64,000 nt of DNA, taken from assembly GCF_000586435.1 (NCBI RefSeq), contig NZ_BAWH01000010.1, forward strand, positions 51,269 through 115,268, read 5' to 3'. Below are positions 62,415 to 64,000 of the stretch, in pieces. The notes under the pieces were generated by a model that saw only the letters and a list, made by a program, of their open reading frames with translations, was not told the DNA's origin and ran no database searches. The translations under genes were made by a program, and so were the position numbers. Position 1 is the stretch's first letter, and each line of letters opens with the position of its first letter. This DNA comes from Psychrobacter sp. JCM 18901. Lineage in GTDB: Bacteria > Pseudomonadota > Gammaproteobacteria > Pseudomonadales > Moraxellaceae.

Positions 62415-63101
62415 ATGACAGTAGATAGTAGTGTTAAAGATAAACAGACTCTAAAAAGCGACATTAACGAAGAACGTAATAATGAGCTTCAGATAGAGCC
62501 CATACCTTTAGCTACTTTGTATAGGCCACAATCAGATAGCTACCTCTTGTCTGAGGTTGGGTTTATCGTTATCGAAGATGGTTGGGATGAACAGTCATTG
62601 CTAAATCTACAACAACAAGTCGGTTGCACATTGTTTGCGCTACAAACCACAGATAAGCAAATTGATAGATTCGAAGTAATAGACGGGATTATTATTTGCA
62701 AAGCGGATGAAGTCGGGCAGGTAATAACTGTATTTGAATCGGTACTATCTGATCGGGGTAAGGTTGGTATAGATGTTAATGATATCAAAAGATCCTGCGG
62801 GGCTGAAAAGACTGCTAAATTTATACAAGCTAGGGTAACGGGCATACCAGATTCAGAACAAATAAAGAGTAACGTTAATCATTTGCTCAATCAAATTCCT
62901 GAAGATCTTAGTATCGAGTATATGATGCTTGATATTGAAAGCGATCATAAACTATCTCTTGATGAGTTTTTTAGTATCACAACTGCGGTTGAAAACCGAA
63001 TTGCTGATGATTCAGAAGTGTTTTACGGCAATAGGATAATTGATAAACCTGACTATTGCTGGATGAAGGCGATATATGTGGCTGGTTATCATGGCAGATA
63101 G
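62415..63101 (+). CDS. FtsZ C-terminal-domain-like protein without a GTPase domain
   Basis: 228 aa, soluble. Residues about 105-225 follow the FtsZ/tubulin second domain: DEVGQVITVFESVLSD (helix before the T7 loop), VGIDVNDIK (compare FtsZ NVDFADV, both Asp kept), and KLSLDEFFSITTAVENRIAD then VFYGNRIIDKPDYC, aligning with E. coli FtsZ DLRLDEFETVGNTIRAFASD and its VIGTSLDPDMND. The GGGTGTG nucleotide-binding motif and the whole N-domain are absent; residues 1-100 are of unknown fold. It may bind FtsZ and affect its GTPase or assembly. AAGGAG site; tightly spaced with the WYL gene. Assignment rests on reading by eye. Confidence 0.6.
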   Translation: MTVDSSVKDKQTLKSDINEERNNELQIEPIPLATLYRPQSDSYLLSEVGFIVIEDGWDEQSLLNLQQQVGCTLFALQTTDKQIDRFEVIDGIIICKADEVGQVITVFESVLSDRGKVGIDVNDIKRSCGAEKTAKFIQARVTGIPDSEQIKSNVNHLLNQIPEDLSIEYMMLDIESDHKLSLDEFFSITTAVENRIADDSEVFYGNRIIDKPDYCWMKAIYVAGYHGR

Positions 63102-63139
63102 GCAAACGCTCATTAATTAAATCGTAAGGAGTGTAGAAA

Positions 63140-63592
63140 ATGACAACGATAGATAAAGATTTATTTGATGATTTTATCCAAGCTCAAGATACTATCTATT
63201 CACAAGTGATTGAAGAGCTGACCGAAGGTCATAAGCGTACGCATTGGATGTGGTTTATTTTTCCACAGGTGAAAGGGTTAGGGCACAGTAAAATGTCTCG
63301 ACGATTTGCAATAGGGAGTCTGGAGCAAGCGAAAGCGTATTTGCAGCATGAGGTGCTTGGAGCACGGCTAATAGAGTGCGCTGAATTATTGCAACTGCAT
63401 CCTGATAAAAGTGCTTTAGATATCTTTGGTTCACCAGATAATCTGAAGCTGCAATCTTCGCTAACGTTGTTTGCCTTTGCCGCTGGTAATAAGTATGTAT
63501 TTGAGCAGCTTTTATACCAGTTCTATGAGGGCAGTTACGATATAAGCACTATAGAAATGCTAAAGCAAATCAATGACCAGAAATATAAGTGA
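63140..63592 (+). CDS. DUF1810 family protein
   Basis: 150 aa, intact. DUF1810 hallmarks: FIQAQDTIYSQVIEELTEGH, then HWMWFIFPQVKGLGHSKMSR, RFAIGSLEQAKAYLQHEVLG and FGSPDNLKLQSSLTLF. A small, mostly helical family of unsettled function, often in accessory regions. AAGGAG upstream; 38 bp after the FtsZ-like gene and 30 bp before the nuclease-like gene, so part of the same operon. Confidence 0.85.
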   Translation: MTTIDKDLFDDFIQAQDTIYSQVIEELTEGHKRTHWMWFIFPQVKGLGHSKMSRRFAIGSLEQAKAYLQHEVLGARLIECAELLQLHPDKSALDIFGSPDNLKLQSSLTLFAFAAGNKYVFEQLLYQFYEGSYDISTIEMLKQINDQKYK

Positions 63593-63622
63593 ATGAAACC
63601 GAGTGAGATTTTAAGAGGATAG

Positions 63623-64000
63623 ATGAGTATGAGTATCGTGCAAAGTTTGATAAATGATGTGAGCCAAAAGATTAACGCATTAGAGACAGCGCAAGCACTC
63701 TATAGCCGTCAACTTTCTCCAGACTTCAGTACTTTTGATTATATTAATACCGATGAATTAGGACTTAGTCGTATTTTGGCAGCTCTGCTTGATCCTAAAG
63801 GAAGTCATGCTCAGCAAGAAAGCTTTTTAAGGTTATTTGTTGAGCATTGTTTGCCTGTTATATATAAAGATGATAACTGGCAGGTTTTTCTTAATAACCT
63901 TGAGAAAACAGAGGTTTTTCTTGAAGAAATAACGGGGAAAAGTAATACCCAGCGTCGTATGGATATTTACTTAAGATGTCAGGTAGGTGATCACAGCTAC
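63623..64000 (+). CDS. PD-(D/E)XK nuclease superfamily protein (3' end outside window)
   Basis: 126 codons are visible, running off the right edge. Start MSMSIVQSLINDVSQ at 63623 or 63629, behind AAGAGG. The N-terminal helix region TDELGLSRILAALLDPKGSH resembles the PDDEXK_4-type pattern (short LDP-x-x-x-H motif before the nuclease core), and ITGKSNTQRRMDIYLR has the Asp and following hydrophobic residues expected for the core's first catalytic Asp. The second half of the active site (ExK) lies beyond the window. If confirmed, this would be the effector of the PP2C-WYL-FtsZ-like run. Confidence 0.55.
   Translation, partial: MSMSIVQSLINDVSQKINALETAQALYSRQLSPDFSTFDYINTDELGLSRILAALLDPKGSHAQQESFLRLFVEHCLPVIYKDDNWQVFLNNLEKTEVFLEEITGKSNTQRRMDIYLRCQVGDHSY

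Overview
The window looks like chromosomal DNA of a gammaproteobacterium of the family Moraxellaceae, most likely Psychrobacter. This is an inference: GC is moderate, there are three tandem BCCT (betaine/choline-type) transporters, an RNase HI-DnaQ fusion, a lone RnfB next to nth, and many acyl-CoA and short-chain-dehydrogenase genes. No rRNA, tRNA, CRISPR array, prophage or full-length insertion sequence was seen.

Layout. 0-3.2 kb: acyl-CoA synthetase (cut by the left edge), an SDR and an L,D-transpeptidase. 3.4-7.6 kb: clpB behind a sigma-32-like promoter, then a PQQ-type sugar dehydrogenase lipoprotein. 7.7-13.3 kb: three tandem BCCT transporter genes; the last two share a duplicated leader. 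13.3-23.9 kb: housekeeping genes (Kazal-like lipoprotein, DUF3144, metK, nth, rnfB, nudC, fimL, rnhA-dnaQ fusion, small envelope proteins). 24-33 kb: DUF1232, Tat-exported LD-carboxypeptidase, GlxA-type regulator divergent from an acyl-CoA dehydrogenase/MDR/SDR operon, another SDR and a CitE-like lyase. 33-44 kb: arfB, an EstA-type autotransporter esterase, two MFS transporters, small hypotheticals, an AcuR-like TetR gene with three operators and an internally deleted acuI; two copies of a 172-bp MITE bracket this stretch. 44-50.6 kb: TetR gene divergent from a fadE-fadA-fadB-caiB beta-oxidation operon. 50.8-53.8 kb: unknown protein with a 7-bp tandem repeat at its stop, rluF, SRPBCC protein, DUF1244. 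54.2-60.2 kb: six minus-strand exported or lipoprotein genes, two with WG repeats and two paralogous. 60.4-64 kb: a plus-strand run of PP2C phosphatase, WYL regulator, a protein resembling only the C-terminal half of FtsZ, DUF1810 and a PD-(D/E)XK nuclease-like gene cut by the right edge. This last run is the best candidate for an undescribed system.

A dominant property of the sequence is about 45 single-base (rarely two-base) indels that break otherwise well-conserved genes, including essential ones (metK, dnaQ). Insertions are nearly all A/T runs of 7 where 6 keeps the frame; deletions are mostly loss of one base from a short run of 2-5 identical bases. I read these as sequence or assembly errors, and I give each gene its full span with the shift noted. 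Only the acuI copy, which has lost its middle in frame, and a possible nnrS tail look like real decay.
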